A stretch of DNA of 64,000 nucleotides. Origin: Macrosteles quadrilineatus (lineage: Eukaryota; Arthropoda; Insecta; Hemiptera; Cicadellidae). The notes beneath the pieces are model-generated. The model was not told the DNA's origin and did no database searches. It was given only the letters and a program-made list of their open reading frames with translations. The translations under genes and the position numbers were made by a program. Of this stretch, positions 23,060 through 35,974 are shown piece by piece. Within the stretch, counting starts at the first letter, position 1. Every line of letters starts with the position of its first letter. Location of the stretch: the NCBI RefSeq assembly GCF_028750875.1, contig NW_026542596.1, forward strand, positions 75,118,988-75,182,987, written 5' to 3'.

Positions 23060-23482
23060 ATTTACATGTGCTGTTGATATATCAGTGTTAGACGATAATT
23101 AATTTGATACATGATTGATGATGATGTTATATACTCAAGCAATAAGTAATTAACACATAAATATCAAATTATACGCGTATTTATCACTAAATTTTGGTAT
23201 TTTATGTTCTTAAATTTCTAAAATTTATACAGAAGAACAATATCTTTTACGTTTTGATGTATAGTTAATTATAGGGTTTATTAAAAAACTCATTTTAAAC
23301 CAAACATTTTTTATTGGTGCTTTGGAACATCCACATTTTAAGCAAAAGTCCTCGTCCCAAATAAATATTAATTTAAAATTTACGTAAGAAAAAAAATTTT
23401 AATAATAATTTTAATAGTAGGCTAATATTTGTAGACATATACTGTATGGGCAATTTAGGAATACGTTTGTGAATTATCTGAA

Positions 23483-23790
23483 TTATCTGTATATATTAAT
23501 AGGCAAACATGTTTCTTTAAACCATTTTTTCTCAGCTGTTGTGTGCATCGCAGGGAAAATCTACGCATACTGTTAGAAAGATACATTCCTGTAGAAATGC
23601 AGAATCCCTTTATAAATTAAAATAGGCTCAAAAATAAACACAAATAATGAATTTAAAATTAAAAAAAAATAAATTGGGCCTTATGGGTCATCCTGGTGAT
23701 GAAATAACAACGAAATATAAACCGAAAATCAAAACAAATGGAAGAAATTCCAATCACATTTTTTATTTACAGCGTGGGGTACCTCAAGTA
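23483..23790 (+). mobile_element. Helitron-like repeat, 3'-truncated copy (H1)
   Basis: GTATATATTAATAGGCAAAC to TTATTTACAGCGTGGGGT, in the order of the copies at 31057, 40625 and 40991. The terminal hairpin and CTAG end are missing. Confidence 0.65.
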
Positions 23791-24424
23791 GTGCTAAAAC
23801 AGTTGACAAGTTTTTTTTCTTGGAATTCATAATAACATACTCCAGACCAGTTAAGACCAGCTAATCATAAATACCCACCCTTTTTGGCACATTGGTAATT
23901 GTTTCAAGTTTATCAAGGTTTTAATTCACCATATACCACAAACTGTACTCTAACAAACAAATGATCGTCACTTTTTACTAATTTTATATGTCAAATTCAA
24001 CGAACTTTATAAAACACTGCTAGTATTTGTACTTTTTATAAGTAACAAACCGGGTATTTACCCAACCAAAGTTTCTACCAGTACTGTAACTCTTATATTC
24101 CTAAAGATTATAAGAGGTTCCAATACAAAATCAATCTAAAAAAAGAGCTTGAAAACCCAACTGACACAAAGCAAATTTGAAGACATAAATAATACCATAT
24201 AATAAATGACAAAACATACTTGGCATATTTTAAACATAGCCCTTTCATCACACTTGGAGACAGGCCAAAGAAAATGTTGTTGTTGTTACATTCACTAACT
24301 TGAGGGTAGTTGGATGCATTTTATCCATTTTTGGTATTGTGACTGGTGTTTTGTATAGCTCTACCACCTTCCTCACTTTGCAGGTTTCATTACATTACAT
24401 AGTGTTGTAAAATATCGAACAGGG

Positions 24425-27400
24425 ATGGGTCAAAGAATTAGTCAATATCTACCCAACATAATATCATCGCCGTCACCAACTCAAGAACTTGTTCCTGATG
24501 GTATCCGAACAGTATCCGAACCTGCTCCTACTTTGGATGGCGCAAATTTGTCTAGAACTGACATACCAACTATTTCAGAGATTTTGGTCACTCCTCCTTC
24601 GGATACTTCAGTATCCAGTGCAATCTTAGAACGTTCGGATTCTTCGGATCATCAGGATTCTATTCCTGAACAGTCTGTGAATCAAACATCACTTTTAACA
24701 TCGCCTACGGTCAGTGTGAACAGCATTTTTATCATTGGTTTGTAAGGATGCAGTTTCTAGATTTGTTTGTGTGTGTGGATATAAAACTTCCAAACTGTAT
24801 ATCCTTTTATGTATCAATTTACAGTACACATTGGTACACAGTATACTCATTTAAAACTATCATATGACACAAAGTTGAACAATTTTGAATAAATAATTGA
24901 CGAAATATGGCTTATTTTACAACTAAAAATCGTGATATTTTGGCTATATTTTATTTGATCTTGGTGTCGTTTGATAGGACATTTAAGATTATAAATAAAA
25001 GTTTTCTGAAGTTTTTCATAACATCAGCCATTTTTATAGTAATTAAACAAAATAAATTGGCAGCCATTATTTATAAATTTTGATTTGGACCAATATAGTT
25101 TTTCAACATATTTTCTTCTACCATAACATAACATGTGTCATAATGATCGGTTGGAACAATCTAAAAATAAAAATGATTATGTAAAAAATACAAAATCGCG
25201 GGTATCTGAGATGGGAAATGTGTACTTCTTGATCTTCACCGAAATTTGATTCATTGAACAAATTTCCCGGAGTTTGGCTGTTTACTTACGGAACACTCTG
25301 TATATTAATGGCTAGTACAGTATTTCGATATTGTGTTGCTTTAGTTTGGAATCTAACATAATTTATGAGACCTGTTGTCATCGTTTTATCCACGAATTTA
25401 CTGTCTTTTGCAAGATCATTGAGAATCCACATTTAGAGAGTTGTCTAGAATTGAAACACGTGTCTTCTAATTTAATTTAACTTTAATTTCAGAGAGTTGA
25501 AGAGTTTATTAGACAAGTGCACACACGAAACAAATGTAATGGAGAAACATATATGGATATGTCTTACCCTGACGATGAAAGAATAAAGAATATGATCCTT
25601 CAAAATCTACCTTATGTGAGCCTGACTACTTATGAATTGTAAATTTTGACATTTATTTCTCGTGTTATATTTAAAATCTAAGAAAAATAATCCATGTAAC
25701 TTAGAACTTTTACATAAATTGAGATTGATACTTGGATTTTATTTGTATCTTGATATTCCAACCATCCACTAACTAAAATATTATTCACTCTACTTCTAAT
25801 AAATATTCTTATATCGACTTTACAGAGGGGTCCATAGAGTAATACAATGTGGAAAATATGTCTTCCTATTTTGAAAGATTAGTACTAATAAGGCACTAAT
25901 ATAACACGAAAACTAGGGGGCGGGGGCAAGAGCGCACTTAAAACAGGGTGCCGAACCGGGAACCGGGAAAACTTTAAAAAACAATATTTTGAAATTAGCG
26001 TTTACGCTATTTTGAGACATACTTACTTACTTTCCGTGTCCGGAAATCAGACTTCGCTCTTCGAAAAATTAGCTATCGATATGGCTTTGTCATTCACTTG
26101 TAAAAGATCATCTAATGTGCAAGACTGGTCTAGGCGTGGACAGCTCACCAGAAGACCGGATTTTGAGACATTAACCTAGCTCTACAATCCAGCGTTTATA
26201 AAGTCTTAGTTTATAACGTGGCTTTATGTCCGTCAATGGGGTCAGGCCAGGTTGCTTAGCTTTACAATACACATTTAACTGTATTTTTTGTGTCCATGCC
26301 AACTTTTCACATCCAATTACAACACCCGAAATATATGGTAAACTATTTTGAAGAATGCCTGATAACTTATGCCGTAAGATACATTTTGTTCGTTAAATTA
26401 TTGTTGAACGAAAATGAAAACAAAAAAAGTCACAAAAAATAGGTTTATAATTCATTATAGGCCTACTACACAAAGTTATTAGTTTATACATATTGCAAGA
26501 AATTGGTCTGTTTATTACTACTGTTTGAATTTTTATTTTATTGAAGGATAGCTCAGAAACTAATGAAAAATTGATAACATGTGCCAACAAATTTCATAAA
26601 AAATCCTGTAAATCATATTACTTATCTTTTCTCACACTAATAACATTTTTCTTGGATCTGAATTTGTTATTCCCTATCCTGGCTTCTAGGGGGGTGGCTA
26701 CCCCCCGTCCTTCTCTGGGTACGCCCACGAGTAACTACTAATCTTAACTATTACGGTAAAAAATACTTGACAATGATGAATTTCTAAAGATTGATGCAGT
26801 CCATAGCTTTAAAACATCTGTTATTTTATTCATTCAAAGTCCATCCACAGCTGACCATCACTCGGGTGTGTGAAGTGAAGAACAGTTTCCTGATGGCTAT
26901 GTACGATCTGAAGAAGTCAGAGTACAGGTCGAGGTACAAGTCCTACACAGTCCGAGAATTCACAATGTTTCATGCCACTGACGCCGCCAATGTGGAGTCA
27001 ATCATACAGAACAACCTGGACTGGAGAAAAGTGTACAGGAACAAGTACGGAGCTGGGGTCAGCTTCTCTGAGGACGCAGACTACTGTAATTTCCATTGCA
27101 CTCCTAGAAACGGTTAGTTTATAAAACGGTTTTGTATTATACCGACCACACCGATAAATCGACTTCCAAATAAGATTTTAATTCGTTACAATAATAAAAC
27201 CTTCCTATCATAACCTAACCTAACATAACCTAACCTAACATAACCTAACCTAACCTTACATCACATAGCATAACCTAACCTAACCAACCTGACCTGTTAG
27301 GCTAGGTTATGACTATTAAGTGTGCTCGGTATAATATGCAAGTAATGTAATATGTTCTACAGTTCTCACCTCGATTGACGATTTTGAAGTTATCTATGGT

Positions 27401-28396
27401 TATATATCTAATTGAGTTTGTTCTAGTCAACACATTTATTAAACACATTTTTATGACTTTCTCTCTCCCTATACATGGGACTCCCCTACATTATTGACTT
27501 CATCAAAATTTTTCAGTTGTAGTTTATGATGGATTTGTGTTTTGGGTTGCCATAAAAGCTAAAAAGTGGTTTTAAAAGTGATTTCTGTGTGTGGGGGTGT
27601 GCGTAACAAAGAAATCATATCTATACAAAAATAGCTCTAATGGTTCTGAGGAAAATTTAGCATGTTTTAACTCTAAACAAAATAATACAACCTCCAAAGC
27701 TGTAATAGTTACTTTTCTTTGTGTAGGCACGACAAAGGGTAACTTTCCAGCCTATCTATACGGATTTAAAAGTACCTGTTCCTGTTTAGTATGATGTATA
27801 AATTATGGTTCAAAAGTTATGCACCTTCTGTGATTTTAGCCACTTACCATATAGTTACACCCACAGCTTGCCCATGGCAAGGGTTGTTGACAAGATAATG
27901 GGAGAAAGTATTTGTCAATTTGCTCATGCCATTTACATTATTCATAAATTTTTTCAAGTGCCTTCTCAATGTCATACACTACCTGAACCTCACAACTGCT
28001 CCCACTCCAAGGGCTGGTTAAAATATTAACTCCTCCCGTGTGCTACTTTCAGATATAACTAATTCAGTTACCAAATGATTCACATCCATTCGTACACCGT
28101 AGTATAATTAATCAACTAAATTATTTATAATTACACACAACCATAAGTTGTTTCAATAAGTATATCCTGCAGGACCTCGCAGAGTGTTTATCATTGCCAG
28201 AGTCTTGGTGTGTAGAGAGTCGCCTGGACACCAAGGTATGATCAGACCAGCTGATCCTGATATTGACACAGCTGTTGGCAACAATCACATTGTCTATGTC
28301 AAGTTTAACGACAATGAGTTCCTGCCCAGGTATCTGGTATTTTACAATTCTCCAGACAGATCTAGAAGCAAACACTGGGTTAATAGACGTTGGTAA
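24425..28396 (+). CDS. PARP-catalytic-domain protein (mono-ADP-ribosyltransferase-like, PARP7/11/12 type), four exons
   Basis: Exons: 24425-24709, 25493-25615, 26851-27112 and 28173-28396 (TAA). Phases agree and give about 297 residues. An alternative in-frame acceptor for exon 3 at 26800 would add 17 residues, and exon 1 could end at 24715 instead. Residues 1-95 are Ser/Thr/Pro-rich and look disordered. They begin MGQRISQ, which fits the MGxxxS N-myristoylation pattern. The C-terminal ~190 residues form the ART fold: VREFTMFHATDAANVESIIQ carries the NAD-binding histidine, NKYGAGVSFSEDADYCN is the usual GxGxYFa..a.YS block with its tyrosine, and RRVFIIARVLVC is the next strand. NNHIVYVKFNDNEFLPRYL follows. 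The third triad residue (Glu in poly-ADP-ribosylating enzymes) appears to be valine, as expected for mono-transferases. No WWE or zinc finger is visible. The substrate is unknown. Confidence 0.87.
24880..25313. repeat. Diverged repeat ending in ACAGAGTGTTCCG
   Basis: Its right end on the minus strand reads ATACAGAGTGTTCCGTAAGT, close to the left end at 29588 (TACAGAGTGTTTCCAAATTG). The body shares words such as GGCAGCCATT and long A/T runs with 29588-29995. It lies in intron 1 of the PARP-like gene. Class not determined. Confidence 0.35.
27195..27290 (+). repeat. Degenerate (CCTAA)n, telomere-like interstitial repeat
   Basis: A strict 5-base register of CCTAA with CATAA variants every third unit, running about 90 bases in intron 3 of the PARP-like gene. 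Its complement is TTAGG, the usual insect telomere unit. It may be a short interstitial telomeric tract or a microsatellite that resembles one. Confidence 0.6.
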
Positions 28397-28607
28397 AATA
28401 TAAAATTGTCTAACATTTACAAATTTTTTAATTGAAAAAGTGTTTTATTGAACTTATAAGTTTTGTGTTCCCGGTTCAAAATGTTACGATTTTAATGTTG
28501 GATCACTCTTCCTCACAAAAGATTCTATTAGATTAAAACTACCCAATTGATTAATTACAACTATAATATAAAATATCCTAAAGCAGTCAATAATCCATCA
28601 ATAATCT

Positions 28608-28613
28608 AATAAA
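28608..28613 (+). promoter_or_regulatory. Candidate polyadenylation signal of the PARP-like gene
   Basis: AATAAA 212 bases after the stop codon, in an AT-rich tandem stretch (28580-28660) built from AATAATC/CTAATAAATC words. Because that stretch is low-complexity the call is tentative. Confidence 0.35.
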
Positions 28614-29587
28614 TCAATAATCAATAATCTAATAATCAATAATCTATGTTACAATCAATGTCAAATCACTCATACAGATTGCATTGGGTCAAAACTAATT
28701 GCAACTCTAATCTGAAATGTCTTAATGCAATCAGTAATTCATCAATTCTACAATGTCAAATCAAACATGATTGTATTGGGTTAAACTCATTAATCACCAA
28801 TTTTAAATTAGTTAATGACATAGTAATGACATAGTTAATGACATAGTTCATTAATATTAGAGAACCAAATAACTTATTCAGGCATTAAGTGGGTGAAACT
28901 TAATAAATAATGACAAAAATCTTCCGTTAATCTAGCTAAGTATAAGTTGTACCTACATTAATTAATACGATTTTTGCTTTTATTCTTGTGACAATCCTAC
29001 TCAGTTTTTTTTTTCAAGCTAACACAAGCAAGTCCAACCACAAAGTAGCAGTACACAAGTTTTACTTTTACATTGTGGTTAACTATATTCAGATAACTAA
29101 AAGCCTAAAGAAACTTCTTTCCAGACATTTACCAGACCCAAAGCTCAAACTATTGTTCTCACAGGTACTAGTTTCATCCCTTCTACTTTTATGTACACGC
29201 AACTCACTAACTCACTGATTTATCTATACCACTACGTCGAAAACCTCATTGTAGAGAGCAAATAGAGTTTGGAATGCCTCGCTGGCCGAGTGAGTTAAGT
29301 CTAAATCATTTTGCTTCGGAAGGTTGGTAGACACAACAATAAACATTTACAAACAAAACAGCTGTGGGCGTTAGTGCGAACTTGAAATAAATTAGGTGTT
29401 ACTCATCTTTGCAACTGAACAAGTTTGATGGCAATAGCAGATATACGAGGATTTTCGCAGGTGCTCAAAGATTCTCAATGAGTTGCAAATGTGACAACTT
29501 GGGTGGCTTAACCAAATAATACGCAGGGAAGACAACATAAACTTAAGTTAGAAATTTATCTTTACAACCTTCACCATATACTTTATA

Positions 29588-29995
29588 CAGAGTGTTTCCA
29601 AATTGTCTGGACATATTTTGTGGACTTGTTTCTTGGTTCAAGACAAACATAAAATGTAATTTGTGTAATGTTTAGATTACTGTCTGTCGGTCTTTTTGTG
29701 ATTTAAAAAATATTTCATACCTTGGGCATTTTTTTTTTCAAGATAGAAATTTAAAATTTGCGTAAATGCGTAGTTTAGAAGATAAAAAGAGCTTAACAAA
29801 TGTCGTTCCAATATCTTAAGCCATTTCTATATGGCAGCCATTTAAAATCTTTAATGCCAAATTGGATGAAAACCGTTAAAAAAATATTTTCATGACCAAT
29901 AAGATAGAGAATTTGAATCCTTTGAAATTGAAAACCTTGTTTGTTAAAATCGGATAATAAACATCAGCTTGTTTAAATTATAATAATAAATGCCA
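29588..29995. repeat. Interspersed repeat, inverted partial copy at 33480-33610
   Basis: ATTTAAAATCTTTAATGCCA and AAGATAGAGAATTTGAATCC (29840-29940) return in inverted order at 33500-33610 (CTCTATC, TTTGGCATTAAAGATTTTAA). Class not determined. Confidence 0.45.
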
Positions 29996-30012
29996 TGAAT
30001 ACTAGAAAAGAC

Positions 30013-30153
30013 CCGGTATGGATCATAAACATAAACAAATGACTTTTTGGCTGAAAGTAAACAAACCATATGTTGATCAATACTATTAGTATAGGGGGTT
30101 TGTTTACTTTTGGGCCATACACGTCATTTGTTTACGTTTATGATCCATACCGG
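30013..30153. mobile_element. Fold-back element, 141 bp
   Basis: CCGGTATGGATCATAAACAT at the left is matched by TTTATGATCCATACCGG at the right. The arms continue through ACAAATGACTT / AAGTAAACAAACC with one short asymmetry. I cannot find a flanking duplication. Confidence 0.65.
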
Positions 30154-30179
30154 TATAATTTTTAAATTCGTGATAAATG

Positions 30180-30310
30180 CTTATTAATTGACAGTCCTGT
30201 CTAAGGAACATGTCGGCCTTAGTCAGTAACAACACTACAAGATCATCCTACACTCATCTCCATTCATACTTGGCTTAAAATACCATCGTATGATTATAAT
30301 TTCAAATAAA
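30180..30310 (+). mobile_element. Fragment of a group C SINE
   Basis: CCTTAGTCAGTAACAACACT, GATCATCCTACACTCATC and TTCATACTTGGCTTAAAATA match the body of the SINE copies at 57060 and 62080. The tRNA head is missing. Confidence 0.5.
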
Positions 30311-31056
30311 AGTATTAAAACATACAACACTTAAAAGGAAAATTATATCAGCTGATGCAGCATGAAGCAAGATCTCCCCAAACTCAGCAGATCAGCTGAC
30401 GTGACAGTGATCAGTCCTTGCACAATAACCAGGATAAGCACCCAACTTCCAAAACCAGCTGACGATAATCTTGCATTACGCTGGTTGGCACGTGGTGAGT
30501 GTCTGATGGGGAAATCAGAATTACTTGGGACAAGAGGTTTGCAACTTCAAAATGTCTTGTAAATCACGGACGATTCCATCGTTTGATATTATTCGAAGAA
30601 TTTATGTTAATTCTGATTAGCTTGAACATGATCTTAATGAATTAAAACACAGTTGGTTATAATATTTTACGAGTATGTTTAATCGTTGATTAAACATCTC
30701 TCCAAATGTATAATGAATGGTTTAATCTTTGGGTATTCTCTCTTTGTGAGTAGTACCACAGACTATGAGACTTAAGGCATTTGCATTTATATTTGCGAGT
30801 ACAGGTCATTTTTGTCCTACACCCCTTTCTTTACTTGATGCGATGATGCAGCATTTGAAACCCATGTAGTCAGGTAAAGCAAGGTAAAACTAATCTTGTA
30901 ACCTTTTTTTCAAACTCCTTTTAAAACAACTAAAATATAGCTAAGGGAGAATGAAATAGACAAAACATTTACCATCGTGCAAGACATATTTTAAGAACTC
31001 ATTTCAAAATCAGATCAAGATCGTCAACTAGCCTAGTTCCAATGCATTAACAATCT

Positions 31057-31405
31057 TCTATATATTAATAGGCAAGCATGTTTCTTTAAAACAGTTTTTC
31101 TCAGCTCCTGTGCATCGCAAGGAAAGTCTACGCATATTGTTAGAAAGATATTTTCCTGTAGATGTGCAGAATCCTTTTATATATATTAAAATAGGCCCAA
31201 AAATATGCACAAAAAATTAATTTTAAATTTGAAAAAAATAACACGAGCCTTATGGGTGACAAAATAACAACGAAATATAAACAGAAAATCAAAACAAATG
31301 AAATAAATTCAAATCACATGTTTTATTTACAGCGTGGGAGGAAAATAGAGAAGTCTGTACATTAAATAATGTTTGTTGAGTTTTCGACCACTAGAAGACC
31401 TCTAG
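31057..31405 (+). mobile_element. Helitron-like non-autonomous element (H2)
   Basis: Starts TCTATATATTAATAGGCAAG. It ends with a diverged hairpin (GAGTTTTCGACC) and CTAG before a T. The 349-base body is shared with H1 and H3-H5. A TC start, CTRR end and 3' hairpin are Helitron hallmarks. No Rep/helicase is present. Confidence 0.72.
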
Positions 31406-32340
31406 TTAACTTATTTGTCGGAACATAACTTTATACATACCTTTTGATAGTTTTCCTTTTCATAAAACATGTGAAACGTTTGGTGAAAAACTATGTAAAA
31501 CTCTACACCACCAGGTAGGCTACACTGTCTAACTATTATTTGTGAAATTTAATGAATAGACCGTGGTAGCCACAAGTTACCACCTGAATTTTTGTTTTTA
31601 TCTGTGGTTTACCGGTTACTCAAATCATTAATTCAGTTCAAAATGATGATTTTGGTGTCCATGTGTTCGAAAAACGAAAGCTATCAATCGCACGTCCTGC
31701 GTCGAAAAGCCGATCTTTCTTCGGTGTGTTTTCGCCGAAATCGAATTTGAGATTAATCTGCCCATGTCACTATACCCAATTCCGAAATTGCACTGATCAA
31801 TCTAGAAGGGAATTACACTTCGTTTAACATTTATTATTGCAGAGTGAAAGAGAGACGGCGAGTGCCCTGCGGCGGAATGATACAGTGAAAGCGACACATT
31901 AGTCCTTACTGATAACGTATTGGAGGTATTACCAGAAAATGCCATTTTAGAAAGGTTAGATTAGGCCTCTGGATTTCTACGGCACGACTCGGTGATATCA
32001 GTTCTGTACCGATTTCGTGCGAGTGTTAAATATACTTTAACGCAGAAATTTAGTTTCACAATGATCACAAATACACGTGAGTTATTAAATTATATACTTT
32101 TAGTCCTTCGAAAAATTTTGAGCAATTGAACAATTCGGAGAATATTGTAGAAAATATCACCCTCTGGCGTTATATACCCTGCAAATCCATTGTAGAATAC
32201 CTTTTACAAATTTTCAATTACTTGACTGTTGCAGCAAAACGATATATGTTTTGAAAATTATCGTGAAAGCTTATTATTATAAAAGTTACTATAAAATATC
32301 ATGAAAACCGAGTTATCAGTTTTTTATACAGTAGAAAAAT

Positions 32341-33290
32341 ACCCCCGCCGCAGCAAACCTGCAGACTAAGCGAATTTCAACTTTTCTGATTACATTTTTA
32401 CTCAAATATTTCCTTAAATAAGACATACTAGTGGTCGTCCTGTGGTCGAAACTCGACCAAAAATAATTGTACAGACTAATATATTTTCTCCCCACACTGT
32501 AAATGAAAACATGTGATTGGGATTTCCTCCAATTGTTTTGATTTTCTGTTTACATTTTGTTGTTATTTCGTCACCATCATGGCAACCCAGTTGGTCCATG
32601 TTAATTTTTTGAAGTTTTCAAATTCGTTTTTTGTGCTTATTTTTTAGCCTATTTTAATTTATAAAGGAATTCTGCACATCTACAGGCAAATATCTTTCTA
32701 ACAGTATGCGTAGATTTTCCCTGCGATGCACACGAGCTGAGAAAAAAGGTTTTAAAGAAACATGCTTGCCTATTAATATATAGATAGATTATTTATTCCC
32801 TATTTAAATAACATTAAATTTAACAAGTGCTTAGGTTTGCTGCTACGGGGAAGGTAAAAAGTGTTTTTTGACCATACGTGAATAGTATGGGATGAAATGA
32901 ATAAATTTGCCAAATTTTATCAATATATATCCATAAACAAGTAAACTACAACAATTTTTATTTTCTCCATAAGAATAACATGGGAATTTAAAATTAAACT
33001 ATTTTTGAATTTTCTCCGTGACCGTTAGGCATACAACAGCGCTTCAATATACTAAATTATTTTTTTTTTAAGCTCTACAAAACGGTTTACAAATAAATTG
33101 CAAAATTTTTTGTTTTTCGGGTAAAAAATGGGGAAAACACATTTTTACCCCATAAAACCCCCCATAAACCCCTGTTCCCATGGTCCGATTATGCTGGATC
33201 GCGAACTCGTTCGAATAAACGTAGGTTTACACGTTTGTACCAAATTTCATAAAAATCGTATCATTTTTGCTCGAGTTATCGCGCTAACGG

Positions 33291-33337
<47 letters not shown>

Positions 33338-33461
33338 TTTGAACGGATGGTGTTTTTGGCCTCTAGGAACCTCAAAATGAAAAAGTAAATCGGTCCCGCG
33401 TCCAGGTCTTACCATGAGTACTACGGTAATAGCTTATTCCCTATATGGGAAATTCGCTAAA
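32341..33461 (+). mobile_element. (TA)n-containing repeat, full copy interrupted by a Helitron-like element
   Basis: Begins ACCCCCGCCGCAGCAAACCT and ends GGGAAATTCGCTAA. The (TA)n tract is at 33299-33334. Between about 32427 and 32789 the family sequence is broken by element H5; the two sides join in register when compared with 53727-54504 and 22310-23059. Confidence 0.8.
32428..32788 (-). mobile_element. Helitron-like element nested in the (TA)n repeat (H5)
   Basis: On the minus strand: TCTATCTATATATTAATAGG at the start, the common ~360-base body, the hairpin GGTCGAGTTTCGACC and the CTAG-T end at 32431-32428. The host sequence on each side belongs to the (TA)n family, which fixes the element's boundaries within a few bases. 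Confidence 0.8.
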
Positions 33462-34205
33462 ACTGATAACTCGGTTGTTTGTGAGCCAATTTTTACAAAC
33501 AAGGTATCATTTGATTTGGGTTTAAATTCTCTATCTTTTTTTATCATAAAAACAACTTTCAACAACAATATTTAAGGTTTTCATAAAATTTGGCATTAAA
33601 GATTTTAATCTCCCTAGACAACGATCTGGAACGCGTTCCTTCTTCCCAGACAATTATTGGAATGCGTTCAGTCTCCCGTCTACTCATGATGGGGACTCAT
33701 GCGAGATGTCCTTATATAAAAACTTATATACGTCCTTATGCTTCATAAGCAATCAAAACGAAACTCTTGTAACATAAACTTATTATCTCTGAAAATGAGG
33801 TACACAAAGAAAAATATGCATAAAAGACAACTTACATACCAACATTTTAATTTTTGCGTAGTCCTATTTGTTCTGCACATGTAGATCGATTGAAGATCAA
33901 ACAATCTACAAGTGGGAGCTCGTCTTTGTCCTTTGGTTTTATGGGTTCAACCACATCAGCTGATTGGAGGGAGTTAACGACGGTTTAAAAGCCACTAGGT
34001 GGGAACCGCAATTAATATCGATTGCTGAGTCCAAAGGTACTTTAATTGTCCGATGTCGTGGGGTGTGTAATTTATAATCACCGAGTTTATCATCCCACTC
34101 GATACGAAGACGGGTCACTCACCGGCAATTAAGTGAATCATGCATTTCTTAAAATCGTAACAAAGAGTTGTCTGAAGGCTGTTGAATCTAGATGTTTAGT
34201 AGTAG

Positions 34206-34565
34206 TATGGACAAAATATACTCCCCCAGTAGATTTCCCATCCTTATGGAACAGCTGAAGCCAATTTTATCGTTAGTTCTTTCCGATGCACTGTAGATGT
34301 CGTGTTTTGTTTACAATTTGTTTATTGTTATTTCAGTAATTTAAAACCTCGGTTAACCAAATAAAATGATCCATTCACAAACAACTCGTCTCCTAGTTAT
34401 AAAACTAAAAATTAATGACCCAAATCATGAAATTAACCCTAAAATAATAGAAATATAATTTCGTCGACACTATCAGTCAGTGTCACCGGACATGAACTAG
34501 ACACGATAAACGAGCTTCAAAATTTACAATGGGATGGGAAGTCTACTTTTGTTGGTTGGTCTATG
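34206..34565 (+). mobile_element. CATAGA-terminus MITE (copy D)
   Basis: TATGGACAAAATATACTCCC to GGTTGGTCTATG, the same body as copies A-C. The flanking sequences GTAGTAG and TTGTAGG are similar but not identical, so the insertion is older. Confidence 0.7.
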
Positions 34566-35943
34566 TTGTAGGAAATATTTATTGACGTTATTTATGTGTT
34601 TGTGTTATAATGTTGATTTAATAATATAGTTTTATAACACTTTTCAGTAAGTCTACATTTACTACTCTACCATTGGCTTTGATTATTGAAAATGCACCTT
34701 ATAGTTAGTGGAAGAATCAAGAATCATAGATTCAAACAATTTTAGAATACTGAAGAAGATGAAGGCCCTAAAAGTCAAATGTAATTAATTGCATTGGAAA
34801 CAGCTGATCAATTTTGTATGCTTATTTTGTTGTGTAAACAAATAATGTTATGTTTTGTTGTGCAATTAAATGAGTTTAAGTTAGTCTTTGATACTATTCC
34901 ACTGTAGTGGTATTTCTAGTAATTTGAGTGCGGGTAGTGTATTTTAAGTAACCTTTTTTGTGCATTTGGTGTTATGTGTCATGTTTTGGGTAGTGCGAGA
35001 TCAAAAAGGTATGTGTTAGACATATAGGTTAAGAATATTAGGCTATAACAAATATTTGAGACGTATGGGCTATTTCATTATGTGACTTATTTTACGCTCA
35101 ACATTGAATTATTATCTAAAACACTGTACTGTTTTTGGTCTAGCTTTGTAAATACTAACAGTAGAAGTTTACATATTTAAAAAGGTTTAAAGGACGTACC
35201 TATATTAATATATCAGTGTGGGTTGAAATATAATTTGAAATAATCCGTTATTATTAAATTTATTATTTGTAACACACACTTCCAACTCATGAAGGAAGTG
35301 GAACAGAAACAAAATGAGTTACCTTTGCTACAATTATACCGCAAAATGTATTAACCATGTTTATAGACGCACACAAATTGGTTAATATAAACATAACAAG
35401 ATTAGTAAACAACCCCAGCTAAAGCAACGGTTTTTAAAGGATCTTTATTATCTTGTTTTCACCATTATAACATTTTCTATGAGGTTATACCATGGGATTT
35501 TCCATCATTAGTTGGGTTTGTTTAACAATCTTGTTATGTTTTAAGCACTTTATTACCTTAAGACGGGATCAGATTCCAGATCCTTAAACGTCATGAACAT
35601 TTGTTTTTACTAACCGTGACGGGAACTGTCAGAAAACACCCATCAAACACCATAATCTCACCATTGCCAAAATACACCTCAAACAAAGAAGTAAAATTAG
35701 TTGAAAAATTTCTTTTTACTTCGCATTTTAAATTAACTAGCTGTTAGCCCGTCCTATGTAAGGGAATCAGTCAATTAAACTAAATATAATACATTACTGC
35801 TAGTTTACACGCATGAAGAAAAATTCTGACAGACTTATAGAACATTTCTTGTTAGTACTACGGGACCATCTAATTCTTTCGTCTGATATGCATTTAAATC
35901 CGATAATTTTACAATAAAACTGCAATTGTGTCGATTTGAAAAG

Positions 35944-35974
35944 CCTTGAAGTGAGATAAAGGGGGGGGGGGGGT
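35944..35974. repeat. Poly-G run
   Basis: An uninterrupted run of about 13 G in AT-rich DNA (35959-35971). A similar G run is at 21893-21901. No gene context. Confidence 0.6.
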
